NCBI RefSeq assembly: GCF_036634175.1
Contig: NZ_JAZIFX010000002.1
Location: 38,338 to 102,337, forward strand
Direction: 5' to 3'
From: Streptomyces sp. P9-A2
Lineage (GTDB): Bacteria > Actinomycetota > Actinomycetes > Streptomycetales > Streptomycetaceae
DNA: 64,000 nt
In this document: one piece after another, positions 30,172-39,065 of the stretch
Numbering within the stretch: the first letter of the stretch is position 1
Layout: every line of letters begins with the position of its first letter
Notes under the pieces: generated by a model
Database searches by the model: none
Seen by the model: the letters and a program-made list of their open reading frames with translations, nothing else
Told to the model about the DNA's origin: nothing
Program-made: the position numbers and the translations under genes

Positions 30172-32339
30172 GAAGCCGTAAAGAATCAATTTGTCGGTGT
30201 GTCGGTTTCTTCATGCGCCGCGGCGAGGAGTTCGGTGGCGGTGCGGTAGCGGGTGGTGGCCGGAGGTGGGAGAAGTCCGCTTTCGGTAAGCAGGGGCCGG
30301 ATCTCGCGGACGACGTTCCCGATCGAGGACCTGCTCACGTCCCCCAGCACGTCGGCGAGGATGTCCAGGGTGCACAGTTTCCGCAGGTAGAGGATGGCGA
30401 CGACAACGCGTTCTCTGTCGCCGAGCTTCTGCGGGAAGACGCCGCCGCGGCTGCCCGGCTGGCGATCGGCACCCCGGAGCTGGTAGGAGGCACGTTCGAC
30501 CTGGGCGACCTGGCGTGGGGCGAGGCGGCGAGCGAGCGCATCCAGCTCCGTGCGGGACATGCCGGTAAGCCGCGGATGGGACAGGCTTTCCATGATCCGG
30601 GTGCGCGGCGGGGTCTTGTCGGTGTCGAGGAAGGCCATCAGCGTGTGCGCCGTGGTGAACCGGCTGGGGGCGTAACCGGGCTGGTGGCCGTGGTCCTCCA
30701 GGACCCGGCGGGTCTCGGCGATGAGGTGGCCGATGCAGGTGGGGGTCACCTCCAGCATGTCGCCCAGCAGCTTCATCGAGCAGACCTGGCGCTGGTAGAG
30801 GAGGGTGAGCATCACCCGGGTGGCGTCGTCGAACAGCGGCTTGGCCCGCTGGTTTCCGGTTGCGCGCCGGGCGCGTCCACCGCGCTGCTCGCTGTAGCGT
30901 TCCTGGGTCCGGGCGGCCTGCAGTGGGGCCAACTCAGCGCATAGTTCTGCGAGTTCCGTGCTACTCAGCCCGGTCAGGCGTGGGTCCGCGAGACGGGTGA
31001 CAAGCTCGCGGCGGCGGTCGGCGACGCCGTGTGCCTCGCCAGCGGGCGACACCTGCGGCGCAGAGGGTTCGGGCAGCAGGGCGTAGTTCCACTGGCCGTG
31101 AACCTCATGCCGGACCAGCGGCAGCGCGGCGAAGCGGTCCTTGCTGATCGCGATGCCGGTGGGGTAGTCACCGGGATCCAGGTGGGCCTCGACGCGCAGA
31201 CCAGCCCGGGTGCGGGTGGCGGCGATCGTCTCGATTACGACTTCGTGGCTGGTCAGCGGCCTGCCTCGCCAGTTGTGGGTGATGTGTGAGAACAGCCGGT
31301 GCTCGATTTTGTTCCACTTGCTTGTGCCCGGAGGAAAGTGACACACCGTAATTGTCAGGCCCGTCTCGGCGGCCAGGGCAGCCAGTTCGCTCTTCCAGAC
31401 TCGGTAGCGGTAGCCGTTGGAGCCGCCCGCGTCCGAGGTGATCAGCAGTCGTGACGCCTTCGGGTAGTCGAGGCTGCCGCGACAGCGCCACCAGCGGCGG
31501 ATGGACTCGACCGCGAAGACCGACGTGTCGTGATCGACACCGACGTTGACCCAGCCGGTGTTGCGGGCGATGTCGTAGATCCCGTACGGGATCGCCTGCT
31601 GAACGTCCGGGCCGCTGAAGAAGAAATGATGGTCCTCCACCTCGACCGGCTCGCCCCTGGGCCGCCACTCGCGGCCGGCCATGGGCAGCCGTCCGATCTG
31701 CTCTCGCTTCTTCGTATCCACGCTGACCACCGGCTCGCCATCGGCCTGGTGCTGCTTGACCTGCTCGTTGATGTAGCGGAACTGGGCATCCCGGTCGGGA
31801 TGCTGGGCACCCTCGAGGGTCTTGACGTTCGCCTGCAGGCTGAAGCCCTCCTGCTTGAGCAGCCGGCCCACCGTCGGCGCGGACACCGGGTGCCCCTGCC
31901 GGGTCAGCTCCTCGGCCAGGTTGCGCAGCGACTTCGTCGTCCACCGCAGCGGAGACTGAGGATCTCCCCGCTCGTCCGGCTCGACCAGGCCCAACAAGGT
32001 TTTGAGCAGGGCAGGATCGTTGGTTTCAGCCCGCTTGCGGCCTCCACCGGGTGCACGCACCCGGCCGTCCGGCAGCGGCCCGGCACCCGCTTCCAGCTCC
32101 GATACTCCACGACGCACGGTCGTCTCGCTGACCTGCGCGATCCGCGCTACCGCCCGTACGCCGCCGTGCCCGAGCAGCCGGGCCTCGGTAGCCAGGGCCA
32201 GCCGCCGCTGCCGCTCGTTCAAGTGCGGCAACAACACCGAGAACCTGCATTGGAGTTGGGAACAGATCTCCTCCGGAACCGCCATACCCTGACAACGAGC
32301 CTGTCCCTGTAAAGCAGCACCTTGATTCTTTACGGCTTC
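30172..32339 (-). mobile_element. ISAzo13-family element nested in the IS256 transposase
   Basis: A 2168-bp element with perfect 18-bp inverted repeats: GAAGCCGTAAAGAATCAA at 30172-30189 and its complement at 32322-32339. It is flanked by the direct repeat TGT (30169-30171 and 32340-32342). Both boundaries interrupt the IS256 transposase at the same codon, which fixes the ends exactly. Confidence 0.95.
30186..32285 (-). CDS. ISAzo13-family transposase with a duplicated C-terminal domain
   Basis: 699 residues from ATG 32285. The N-terminal ~100 residues hold HTH-like helices (GHGGVRAVARIAQVSE). The catalytic core shows VVSVDTKKREQIG, LLITSDAGGSNGYR and HFPPGTSKWNKIEHRLFS, typical of ISAzo13. 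The protein continues about 260 residues past the core as two tandem copies of one module: PRLTGLSSTELAELCAELAP...MLTLLYQRQVCSMKLLGDML, and PRLTGMSRTELDALARRLAP...VVAILYLRKLCTLDILADVL. Each resembles a helix-turn-helix domain. The stop lies within the terminal repeat. The element looks intact. Confidence 0.9.
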   Translation of the reverse strand: MAVPEEICSQLQCRFSVLLPHLNERQRRLALATEARLLGHGGVRAVARIAQVSETTVRRGVSELEAGAGPLPDGRVRAPGGGRKRAETNDPALLKTLLGLVEPDERGDPQSPLRWTTKSLRNLAEELTRQGHPVSAPTVGRLLKQEGFSLQANVKTLEGAQHPDRDAQFRYINEQVKQHQADGEPVVSVDTKKREQIGRLPMAGREWRPRGEPVEVEDHHFFFSGPDVQQAIPYGIYDIARNTGWVNVGVDHDTSVFAVESIRRWWRCRGSLDYPKASRLLITSDAGGSNGYRYRVWKSELAALAAETGLTITVCHFPPGTSKWNKIEHRLFSHITHNWRGRPLTSHEVVIETIAATRTRAGLRVEAHLDPGDYPTGIAISKDRFAALPLVRHEVHGQWNYALLPEPSAPQVSPAGEAHGVADRRRELVTRLADPRLTGLSSTELAELCAELAPLQAARTQERYSEQRGGRARRATGNQRAKPLFDDATRVMLTLLYQRQVCSMKLLGDMLEVTPTCIGHLIAETRRVLEDHGHQPGYAPSRFTTAHTLMAFLDTDKTPPRTRIMESLSHPRLTGMSRTELDALARRLAPRQVAQVERASYQLRGADRQPGSRGGVFPQKLGDRERVVVAILYLRKLCTLDILADVLGDVSRSSIGNVVREIRPLLTESGLLPPPATTRYRTATELLAAAHEETDTPTN

Positions 32340-33269
32340 TGTGAACCCAGCACCTCTGGTGCCTGGCCTGCGGAAACACCTCCGCGAGGGCCCGCCACAG
32401 GCCCATCGCGCCGTCGCCGACGACGAGCTCGGGGTCACGCATGCCCCGCCGGCGGCAGTCACGCAGCAGATCCGCCCACGACTCGGTCGACTCGCGCAGC
32501 CCCTCGGCCAGTGCGATGAGTTCCTTGCGGCCGTCCGCGCGCACGCCCATGAGGACCAGGACGCAGGAGTGGGCCTGGCCGAGACGGACCTTGGGGTGGA
32601 CGCCGTCGGCCCACACATAGACGTAGTCGGAATCCGACAGGTCACGGGCCTGGAAGGCGGCGTGGTCGTCGCTCCACTGCTTCGTCAGCCGGGTCACCGT
32701 CGCCGCCGACAGGCCGGCCGAGGAGCCCAGGAACTGCTCGAGTGCGGGCACGAAGTCCCCGGAGGACAGTCCGTGCAGGTAGAGCAGGGGCAGCACCTCG
32801 CTGATCTTCGGGGACTTCCGGCACCACGGCGCGAGGATCTTCGACGAGAACCGTTTGCGCTCACCGGTCTCCACGTCGACGCGCTTGTCGTTCACGCGGG
32901 GCGCCTTCACCGCGACCGGCCCGGCGGCGGTGGTCACCGTCCGTTCGCGATGATGGCCGTTGCGGACCACCAGACGGCGGCCGGCCTCGTCCCGCTCACC
33001 GGCCAACTCGGCTATGTACTGGTTGACTTCGGCTTCCAGGGCCGCGGCGAGCATCCGCCGGGCACCCTCACGGACGATGTCGTCCATCAGGGAGCCGGTC
33101 TCGGTGGTTCCGTCGTTGCTGACTACGCTGAGCACGGGCGTGCCTTCCCGACCCGCGCAGCAACGCGGGTCTACTCGGTGACCATCAATCGATCACTCGG
33201 GAAGGTACGCCCTCCGCGTTCCGCGAGGCACCCCTCCCGAGGCCGATCCACAGGTCTTGAGCATTGCTC

Positions 33270-33656
33270 GGTCTCGGCGTCACCAAGTCGCATTCGCGGC
33301 CGAAGACGTCGAACGACAACCCGTACAGCGAGAGCCAGTACAAGACCCTGAAATACCGGCACGACTTTCCCGAGCGTTTCGGATCCCTCGAGGACGCCCG
33401 GGCGTGGTGCACCCAGTTCTTCACCTGGTACAACGAGGAGCATCGGCACTCCGGGATCGGCCTGCACACGCCCTACGACGTGCACTTCGGTCTCGCCGGG
33501 CAGCTCCGCGAGATGCGTGCCGACGTCCTCCGGGCGGTCTACGCGAAGCACCCCGAACGCTTCGTCCGCAAGCTACCGGAGCCGCCGAAACTCCCCCAAG
33601 TGGCCTGGATCAACAAGCCGACACCAGACGGCCCACTGATCCCGGCACAACGTTAG
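33270..33656 (+). pseudogene. IS3-family OrfB C-terminal fragment
   Basis: Begins abruptly after the IS256 end with GLGVTKSHSRPKTSNDNPYS and includes the third catalytic acidic residue (YSESQYKTLKY), then the usual IS3 end (HRHSGIGLHTPYDVHFG...PQVAWINKPT). The first two catalytic residues are missing. Resemblance to the OrfB at 18737-19810 suggests a related IS3 group. Confidence 0.85.
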
Positions 33657-33811
33657 AACGATCTACCTGCCTTGATCGCTTTGACAGGTTCCGGCCGCCC
33701 CAGAACTCTCCCTCAAAACCAGCTAAGTGCGTTGTGGCAAACCGGATCTTGTTCGAGCGGCAGCGGGTGATCATCTGGACGGAGGTTCGGGTGCGGTCGC
33801 GGGCATGAGAG

Positions 33812-33868
33812 AACGGGCCCCTTGGTAGTGACGCGGTTACGACACCAGCACGACCAAGGAAGCCCGTT
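33812..33868. repeat. imperfect inverted repeat near the IS5-type transposase 5' end
   Basis: AACGGGCCCCTTGGT (33812-33826) can pair imperfectly with ACCAAGGAAGCCCGTT (33853-33868). It precedes the transposase frame and could fold in read-through transcripts, a common way for IS elements to prevent activation by outside promoters. Confidence 0.35.
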
Positions 33869-33935
33869 GCCTGATCAGTTGAGCAGTATCTCTGTGCATG
33901 CGTCCACCGCGGTCACCCCTGGGTGTGACTGCTAC

Positions 33936-34822
33936 GTGCACCGGTTCGGTTCGCTCGCTCCGGGACGGCGGGCAGGCTGCTATCCGAGTGACATGACGGA
34001 TGCGGAGTGGGCCGAGGTCCGCGCCGCGATGCCGGTGCCGGCCTGGCTCCTGAAGCGGGGCGGGCGCCCCGAGGCGTACTGCCACCGGACAATGCTCGAC
34101 GCGGTGCGCTACCTGGTCGACAACGGAGTGAAGTGGACGGCTCTGCCGGTCGATTTCCCTTGCTGGCGGGCGGTCTACGACTTCTTCCGCCGCTGGCGGG
34201 CCTACGACTATGCGCGTGAACTCTACGAACGCCTGCGACGTTCGGCGAGGAGCGCGCCGGCCGCAACGCCGAGCCCAGCGCGGGAGTCATCGACAGTCAG
34301 TCGGTGGACGCCTCCGAGACCGTCGGCGAGGACAGTCGCGGATACGACGGCGGCAAGTCACGTGACGGCCGCAAGCGTCACATCCTGACCGACACCGAGG
34401 GCCTGCTCCTGGAAGTGACCGTGACCACGGCCGATGTGCACGACTCCAAGGCCGCCCCCGCACTGCTGGAGACGTTCATGCAGCAGCCGGGCCGGCTGCT
34501 GAAACTGGTGTGGGTCGACAGTGCCTACCAGGGTCCGGCGCTGGCGAAGGCGTTCGCCCGTCACGGAGTCCGGACCGAGGTCGTGCGCCGCTCCGACGGA
34601 CAACGCGGATTTGTCGTACTGGCCCGCAGGTGGGTCGTGGAGCGGACGCTGAGCTGGCTCTCCCGCTCACGCCGCCTCAACCGCGACCACGAACGCCGCC
34701 CCGACCACCACGCCCAGATGGTGTGGTGGGCCGCCGTGATCAGACTGTCCCGGCGCCTGGCCGCAGACGCTCCGCGCTGGCCGGAGAAGCGTCCCGGCCG
34801 ACTGCTCCGGGCTCAGGCATGA
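33936..34822 (+). pseudogene. IS5-family transposase in two frames
   Basis: The first frame encodes the N-terminal domain (GSLAPGRRAGCYPSDMTDAEW, KWTALPVDFPCWRAVYDFF). Near 34235-34260 the reading moves to the -1 frame, which holds the catalytic residues: GVIDSQSVDAS, KLVWVDSAYQG and VVERTLSWLSRSRRL. Several IS5 groups make transposase by programmed frameshift, so it may be functional, but no obvious slippery run is present. The start is uncertain (GTG 33936 or ATG 33993). The 3' end overlaps the convergent coiled-coil gene by 83 bp. Confidence 0.75.
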
Positions 34823-35306
34823 ACCGTCCGTCCTTCGCCCGCACCAGCCAGCCCCGCTTCTCCAGCACATAGGCACGGTGACGGATCTTCTCCACCTCGT
34901 TCTTGATCTCCGCCTCCCGGCCCACCGCCCGCGTCAGCTCCACCCCGTTCACCGGCCCCGAAGCGGCCACCACCGCGGCGAACACCTCCCGATACAGGCC
35001 GCTGAGCACCTCCTCACCCATGCCCGACCGCCACACCGGCGGCCGCCCGCCATGCCCCGAGCCCGGGCCGCCCGATCCCACGGCGGCAGCCATCTCACCA
35101 CCGGACGGCACCGGAACCGGCGTATTCACCGGGCTCTCCCCGGCCAGCACCGACACAAGCTCCTCACGCCCCACCCGGGCCCGCTCGACCCGCTCCCGCG
35201 CGGCATCCACCTCCGCCTGAGCCTGCTCCAGGACCTCCGTCCAGGACTCCAGATCCTGCCTCGCCCGCGCCTCACGCTGTTCCATCAACCCCAGCACCGA
35301 CGGCAT
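34740..35306 (-). CDS. coiled-coil hypothetical protein next to the IS5-type transposase
   Basis: 188 residues from ATG 35306 with GAGGAGGG ahead. The N-terminal ~65 residues form a coiled coil (EQREARARQDLESWTEVLEQ and following). A Gly/Pro linker leads to a C-terminal winged-helix-like region (GVELTRAVGREAEIKNEVEK, KRGWLVRAKDGRF). Similar proteins recur near IS elements in Streptomyces. The last ~27 residues overlap transposase sequence on the other strand and may not be native. It lies inside the inverted repeats at 33726/35411, so it could be a passenger of that element. Function unknown. Confidence 0.6.
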   Translation of the reverse strand: MPSVLGLMEQREARARQDLESWTEVLEQAQAEVDAARERVERARVGREELVSVLAGESPVNTPVPVPSGGEMAAAVGSGGPGSGHGGRPPVWRSGMGEEVLSGLYREVFAAVVAASGPVNGVELTRAVGREAEIKNEVEKIRHRAYVLEKRGWLVRAKDGRFMPEPGAVGRDASPASAERLRPGAGTV

Positions 35307-35614
35307 CGCACCCTCCTCGATCCATAACAAGCCGTCCGCTGCCTGCCCCTACCCCAAGGCGATCATGCCCCGCACACGAAGAAGCCCCTGCTCATCGAAC
35401 AGGGACTCCCTTTGCCACAACGCACTAACCCACCATCCACAAAACCCGGGGCTTGACAATTCATCAAACACGTCAGTGCTGTATCTGCAACCGATGTCAG
35501 CGGCACAACACCGGCCGTCACCATCCCGGCCAGGGCCGACACCACCCCGGATCACTGACACATCAACGCCAAAACCACACCGACAAACCGACGCAGATCA
35601 TCAAACGCCCGGAG

Positions 35615-36097
35615 CTACGACCCCGGGGTGCTTCGCGCGTAACGGCGGTGCACTGCACGCAGCTGGGTCAGCTGCTTCTCAAAGCCCCCCGCGTCAGCGG
35701 CGCCAACGTACGGCACCGGCAGCCAGACCACGGAGCCGTCGCGCAGCATGGCCGCGACACGCAGCCGGGGGCCGCTGCGGGCTCGGGGGTCGGCAGCTAT
35801 CGGCAGGTCCTCCAGGCGGAGGATCTCGTCCCACTCCAGCCGCCGCCAACGCAGCATTGCGCGGATCCGCAGCCCGTCCGGGCCCGCCTCCACCCGGCGC
35901 CTGAGCACCCCGAGTGCGTACCCGACGGCCCCCACACCCACGGTCCCGGAAAGGACCCCCCACTTCTCGGCGTCCGGCACACCGAGGCCTGCCGCAACCC
36001 CCGCCGCGACCGCGACCGTCGCGGACAGCGCGGTCGCCCAGCGCGCGGACGCCCCTCCCATCCGCAATGACAACTCATCATGACCCGCCATCCGCAT
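35615..36097 (-). CDS. PH-domain-like small membrane protein
   Basis: 160 residues from ATG 36097, with GGAGG seven bases upstream. There are two hydrophobic helices (WATALSATVAVAAGVAAGLG and VLSGTVGVGAVGYALGVL), followed by a small beta-rich domain (VEAGPDGLRIRAMLRWRRLE, WDEILRLEDL) like actinobacterial PH-domain proteins of the low-molecular-weight antigen 6 kind. It is probably an inner-membrane protein with a cytoplasmic domain. Function unknown. Confidence 0.65.
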   Translation of the reverse strand: MRMAGHDELSLRMGGASARWATALSATVAVAAGVAAGLGVPDAEKWGVLSGTVGVGAVGYALGVLRRRVEAGPDGLRIRAMLRWRRLEWDEILRLEDLPIAADPRARSGPRLRVAAMLRDGSVVWLPVPYVGAADAGGFEKQLTQLRAVHRRYARSTPGS

Positions 36098-36424
36098 AAT
36101 CCTACCTCCCGCTCGCCGCCGCACGTAGGCCGCCGATCACACCTGGTCGTGCCGCCCGAAAGGCGGCCCACGGGCCGGAACCACTGCCGACGAACACCGC
36201 CCGCACGGATGACACGCCGGCTCCGCACCTCCTGTTGTCGCTGGGCTCCAGGTCACGTCCGCGAGACACTGGTGTCCTGTGACGGCGCACCTTGCGCGCC
36301 TGCCAACGCTGAGCGGCTCTGGTCGAGCGCCTGCGCGCTGGCTCTCTCCAGTTGCCGTCGGGGTGTGCTCAGCGCTTCCTGGAAGAGCGGGTGGAACGGC
36401 CCGTTCTTTTAGGAGGAGCGCACC

Positions 36425-36718
36425 ATGGCGCAACCGGTAAGTCGGCCAACGATCAGCGCTGAGCAGTTCAGCCGAGTGTGTGACGAGATCAGGAGCACGG
36501 CGGCGCCCGAGAAGGACGCTCAGGCCATCCGGGACTGTGCTCTGCGCATCGTGCAGACCCTGGGCCTGGCGCTATCCACGGAGGACCCGAGCAGGCTCCT
36601 CACCGAACTCATGGCCCCTGGGGTAGCCCCCACCCCAGGGAGCCCCCGGTACGCCCGAGAGACCATCCTGGACATGCCTGACGAACAGCCAGGAGAAGAT
36701 GAAGGTCCGGTCAGGTAG
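36425..36718 (+). CDS. small hypothetical protein
   Basis: 97 residues beginning MAQPVSRPTISAEQFSRVCD, with a very strong AGGAGGAG ribosome site ten bases before ATG. It is helical and acidic at the C-terminus, without signal peptide or membrane segment. No family recognised. It stands alone between divergent or convergent neighbours. Confidence 0.6.
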   Translation: MAQPVSRPTISAEQFSRVCDEIRSTAAPEKDAQAIRDCALRIVQTLGLALSTEDPSRLLTELMAPGVAPTPGSPRYARETILDMPDEQPGEDEGPVR

Positions 36719-37116
36719 ACCGAGCCGTCACGCCTGATGACAGGCTCAGCTCGCCGGAGGGCGCCTGGCCCCCACCGCTCAATCTTCGATGGCAAGCGGT
36801 CAAGGTTCGCTGGCCCAGGACACCGTCCGGCACTGGCCCGACGTCTCTGACCTGCGCGATCAAGGTCTCGTCACCGGCCCGGCCTGCACCGACCACTCCC
36901 CTGGGACACCCCTTTTGGGCACAGCCGGTCCGACCCGAGGTACCGCCGGCTTCCGCCCCTCCTTCCCCGCGGCCCGGCCGCTCCAATGGCCGGGCAAGCA
37001 CGCCCGGCCGACGCGCAACACCATGCCCTGGCCTCCCGAACCCCTGGCGAGTCGACCGCTGTCCAGCCCCGCCCCCTCCCTTCTTCTTCCTGCTGGTGGG
37101 CGGCTGAGGGTCTTCA

Positions 37117-37559
37117 TCAGTCCCGGCGTGGCCACCAGCGGCGCCGCCTGCCCGCGGCGGAGCCGTGCACAGTCTCCCCGGCCTCCATGGGTGCCGGGGC
37201 CGGTGTAGGGACGACGGGCGCCTCGAACGGCGGTGCGGGCTGGGGAATGGCTGCTCGGCCGGGGCCGGGGTCAGGGCCGCCAGGGCGCGCTGCAGATCCT
37301 CGATGTGGGCGCCGCGTTCGTCCAGGCGCGCCTTGAGGTGCCGGGCCTCGGCCTCGGCGAGTTGACGGGCGGGCTGTTCGTCGGCGAGCGCCAGGGCGGG
37401 TTCGTGGCGCAGCCGGCCCAGCTCGGTTCGCAGGGCCGCCGCCTCGTCGCGGGCGGGGTTCTGCTGTGTTTCGGCCGGTACCGGGTCCCGGTCGACCGCC
37501 GTCGTGCCTTTGTGTCGGCCAGGGCGCGTATCAGGCAGCCTTCGCCCTGTTGGCGTCAT
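37117..37559 (-). pseudogene. coiled-coil protein, frameshifted
   Basis: ATG 37559 overlaps the preceding stop (ATGA), so it is coupled to the gene at 37556-38611. After a short N-terminus comes a coiled coil (EAAALRTELGRLRHE, ARQLAEAEARHLKARLDER, IEDLQRALAALTPAPA). In a four-C run near 37247 the frame shifts by one base. The other frame continues PPFEAPVVPTPAPAP and ends AAGRRRRWWPRRD with TGA at 37117-37119, a plausible native basic C-terminus. The repaired protein is ~147 residues. Function unknown. Confidence 0.55.
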
Positions 37560-38611
37560 GGGGTGGTGCGTGTTTCGGCGGCGGAGATGACCTTCTGGCG
37601 CTGCCGGTGGCGCCGTTCGTACTCCTGGGCCTGGTGGGCGACGCCGGCGGGGACGTTCTGCAACCGGGTGGTGAGCTCGTCCCGGCTCATGGTGTCGTAG
37701 CCGGGCCAGGGTTCGCTGCCGCGCAGCTGTTCGATGGCGTCCAGGACCGGGGGGCGGTTGGAGTGGGTGCGTTCGTATCCCTCGATGACCGTCAGGTCCG
37801 ACTGGGAGAGTGTGCGCAGCTGCTGCTGGATTTCGTCGACGCTGAGCTGGCTGAAGCGGGGGATCGGCAATTCCTCCTCCCGTGTCACCGCACCCTGGAC
37901 CTCTTCGGCCATGCGGGTCGGCTCGGGCATCTCGCGCACCGCGCCCCCGGCCGCATCCCGGGCCCGCTGGCTGCCGGTCTGGGCGACGTCTTGCACCCGG
38001 TCGGCGGCGGTCCGCACGGCGCGGGCGGCCGCGTCGGCCCAGTCGCCGCCGTTCTCCTGGATGAAGCCGTTGGACGCGGCCGCCACGGCCCGGGCGTTCT
38101 GGGCGACGCTGTCCTCCAGTCTTTCGAGCAGTTCCTCGTTCTGGTGGCGCAGTGCGGCGAGCAGGTCGGCGGTGGCCTGGTCGTGGGCCTCTTCGGCGAT
38201 GCTCTGCCCGGCCCGGCAGGCCGCCAGCGCCCTGGCTGTGACCGCGTACTCGTCCTGGGCGTTTTTCAGCAGCCGCCGCTCGTCGTTGGGCCGCCGGCCG
38301 CGCAGCATGTCCGTCACGAGCGTGGATCCGATCGTCAGCGGCAGCATGGCGGTGCGCACGGCGCTGCGCGAGATGAACCGCGCGATATCGATGCTGTCGC
38401 CGACAAGCCCGCTGCGGGGCCGCAGATCGCGCATGTGGTGATCGATGCGCTGGAGGCTGTCTTGGACGTCGTCCACCTGGCGCTCGAGCATCTGCCGGTA
38501 CGGGCCGGGCGGCGTGACCGTCGCATCCGCCCGCAATCGGTCGACGAGCGCCTCATGCGCCTCACGGGCGTCTTCCAGCGCCGGTACGAGCGCGTCCGTC
38601 ATCACTGCCAT
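37556..38611 (-). CDS. hypothetical helical protein
   Basis: 351 residues from ATG 38611 behind AGGGAGAG. The protein is almost entirely alpha-helical: an N-terminal bundle (EDAREAHEALVDRLRADA, RQMLERQVDDVQDSLQRI), a hydrophobic patch (VRTAMLPLTIGSTLVTDML), a long middle coil and a C-terminal domain (LSVDEIQQQLRTLSQSDL, SRDELTTRLQNVP). It forms a two-gene unit with the frameshifted coiled-coil gene downstream. No known family or catalytic motif is recognised. Confidence 0.6.
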   Translation of the reverse strand: MAVMTDALVPALEDAREAHEALVDRLRADATVTPPGPYRQMLERQVDDVQDSLQRIDHHMRDLRPRSGLVGDSIDIARFISRSAVRTAMLPLTIGSTLVTDMLRGRRPNDERRLLKNAQDEYAVTARALAACRAGQSIAEEAHDQATADLLAALRHQNEELLERLEDSVAQNARAVAAASNGFIQENGGDWADAAARAVRTAADRVQDVAQTGSQRARDAAGGAVREMPEPTRMAEEVQGAVTREEELPIPRFSQLSVDEIQQQLRTLSQSDLTVIEGYERTHSNRPPVLDAIEQLRGSEPWPGYDTMSRDELTTRLQNVPAGVAHQAQEYERRHRQRQKVISAAETRTTP

Positions 38612-39065
38612 GGGGTGCTCTCCCTGGGGTGGGGGTCAGGCGGCCAGCCCACGCTCGCCGCGCCTCGGGAATCGGCTGCCTGCCGGGCATTGCCGAGGGC
38701 TGGCAACCAGGGACCATCCTGTGGGACCCCCGGCAAGATTGCCCGGCGGTCGGTTCGCGTCCGGTACGGCCAAGACCGGCCGGGACGCCTCATGCCTGCC
38801 GCCTGCCACCCCTGTGGGGCTCAAGGCAATAGGTGGGGAAGACCTTCCGGGGGCGGCCCGACCCCGCGGCCCCGGGTGGGCGCCGCGGTGAAGGCGGCGT
38901 GGGCTGAACGGGTGATGACGGCGGTGGTGCTGTGTCAAAAATCCTGATCACGCGTTGGTCCGGGCGTGAATCCTCGCGTCGACGACGCTATGCCCTATGC
39001 GGCACCGTTCGAATCGCCAGGCCGTTGTGGTGCCGATCGGTATCACGGCTCGGTGTTTGTGCTAG
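38612..39065. other. intergenic stretch without a recognised gene
   Basis: About 450 bp of high-GC sequence. Open frames exist on both strands but are short and show no coding-like composition or ribosome sites. The promoter of the operon starting at 38611 is probably here. Nothing else is supported. Confidence 0.4.

Larger units (their letters stand above)
29714..33135 (-). pseudogene. IS256-family transposase, split by ISAzo13-family insertion
   Basis: The N-terminal part runs 33135-32343 and the C-terminal part 30168-29714. Catalytic residues are in YVWADGVH, VVGDGAMG and NPIESTF, the IS256 DDE set. Joining the halves and dropping one TGT target copy gives 1251 nt, exactly 417 codons, and restores WVHKVRNVMNAL. 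The gene was thus intact (416 residues) before the inner insertion. GTG 33135 is the likely start. The inner element is on the same strand. Confidence 0.9.
29208..33269 (-). mobile_element. IS256-family element with long inverted repeats and a passenger gene
   Basis: The outer ends are inverted repeats of 27 nt matching at 25 positions: 29208-29234 and 33243-33269, core TCAAGACCTGTGGATCGG and outer edge GAGCAAT. Inside are the transposase gene (split by an ISAzo13-family element) and, downstream of it, a second gene at 29247-29717. Without the ISAzo13 insertion the element would be about 1.9 kb. No target duplication was found: the outer 8 bp differ, suggesting that later rearrangement joined it to the IS3 fragment at 33270. 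Confidence 0.75.
33726..35426. repeat. 16-bp inverted repeats bracketing the IS5-type transposase and a coiled-coil gene
   Basis: AGTGCGTTGTGGCAAA at 33726-33741 recurs in inverse orientation at 35411-35426 (TTTGCCACAACGCACT). Similarity continues inward imperfectly around TGTTCGA on both sides. The repeats enclose a transposase and a divergent minus-strand gene, about 1.7 kb, and look like the ends of a mobile element. No target duplication was detected. Confidence 0.6.

Noticed and set aside
36711..37116. Extension of the coiled-coil minus-strand frame past the frameshift
   Set aside because: After the four-C run the text becomes Arg/Gly/Pro nonsense; the other frame gives a short basic tail and a stop at 37117, which is more credible.
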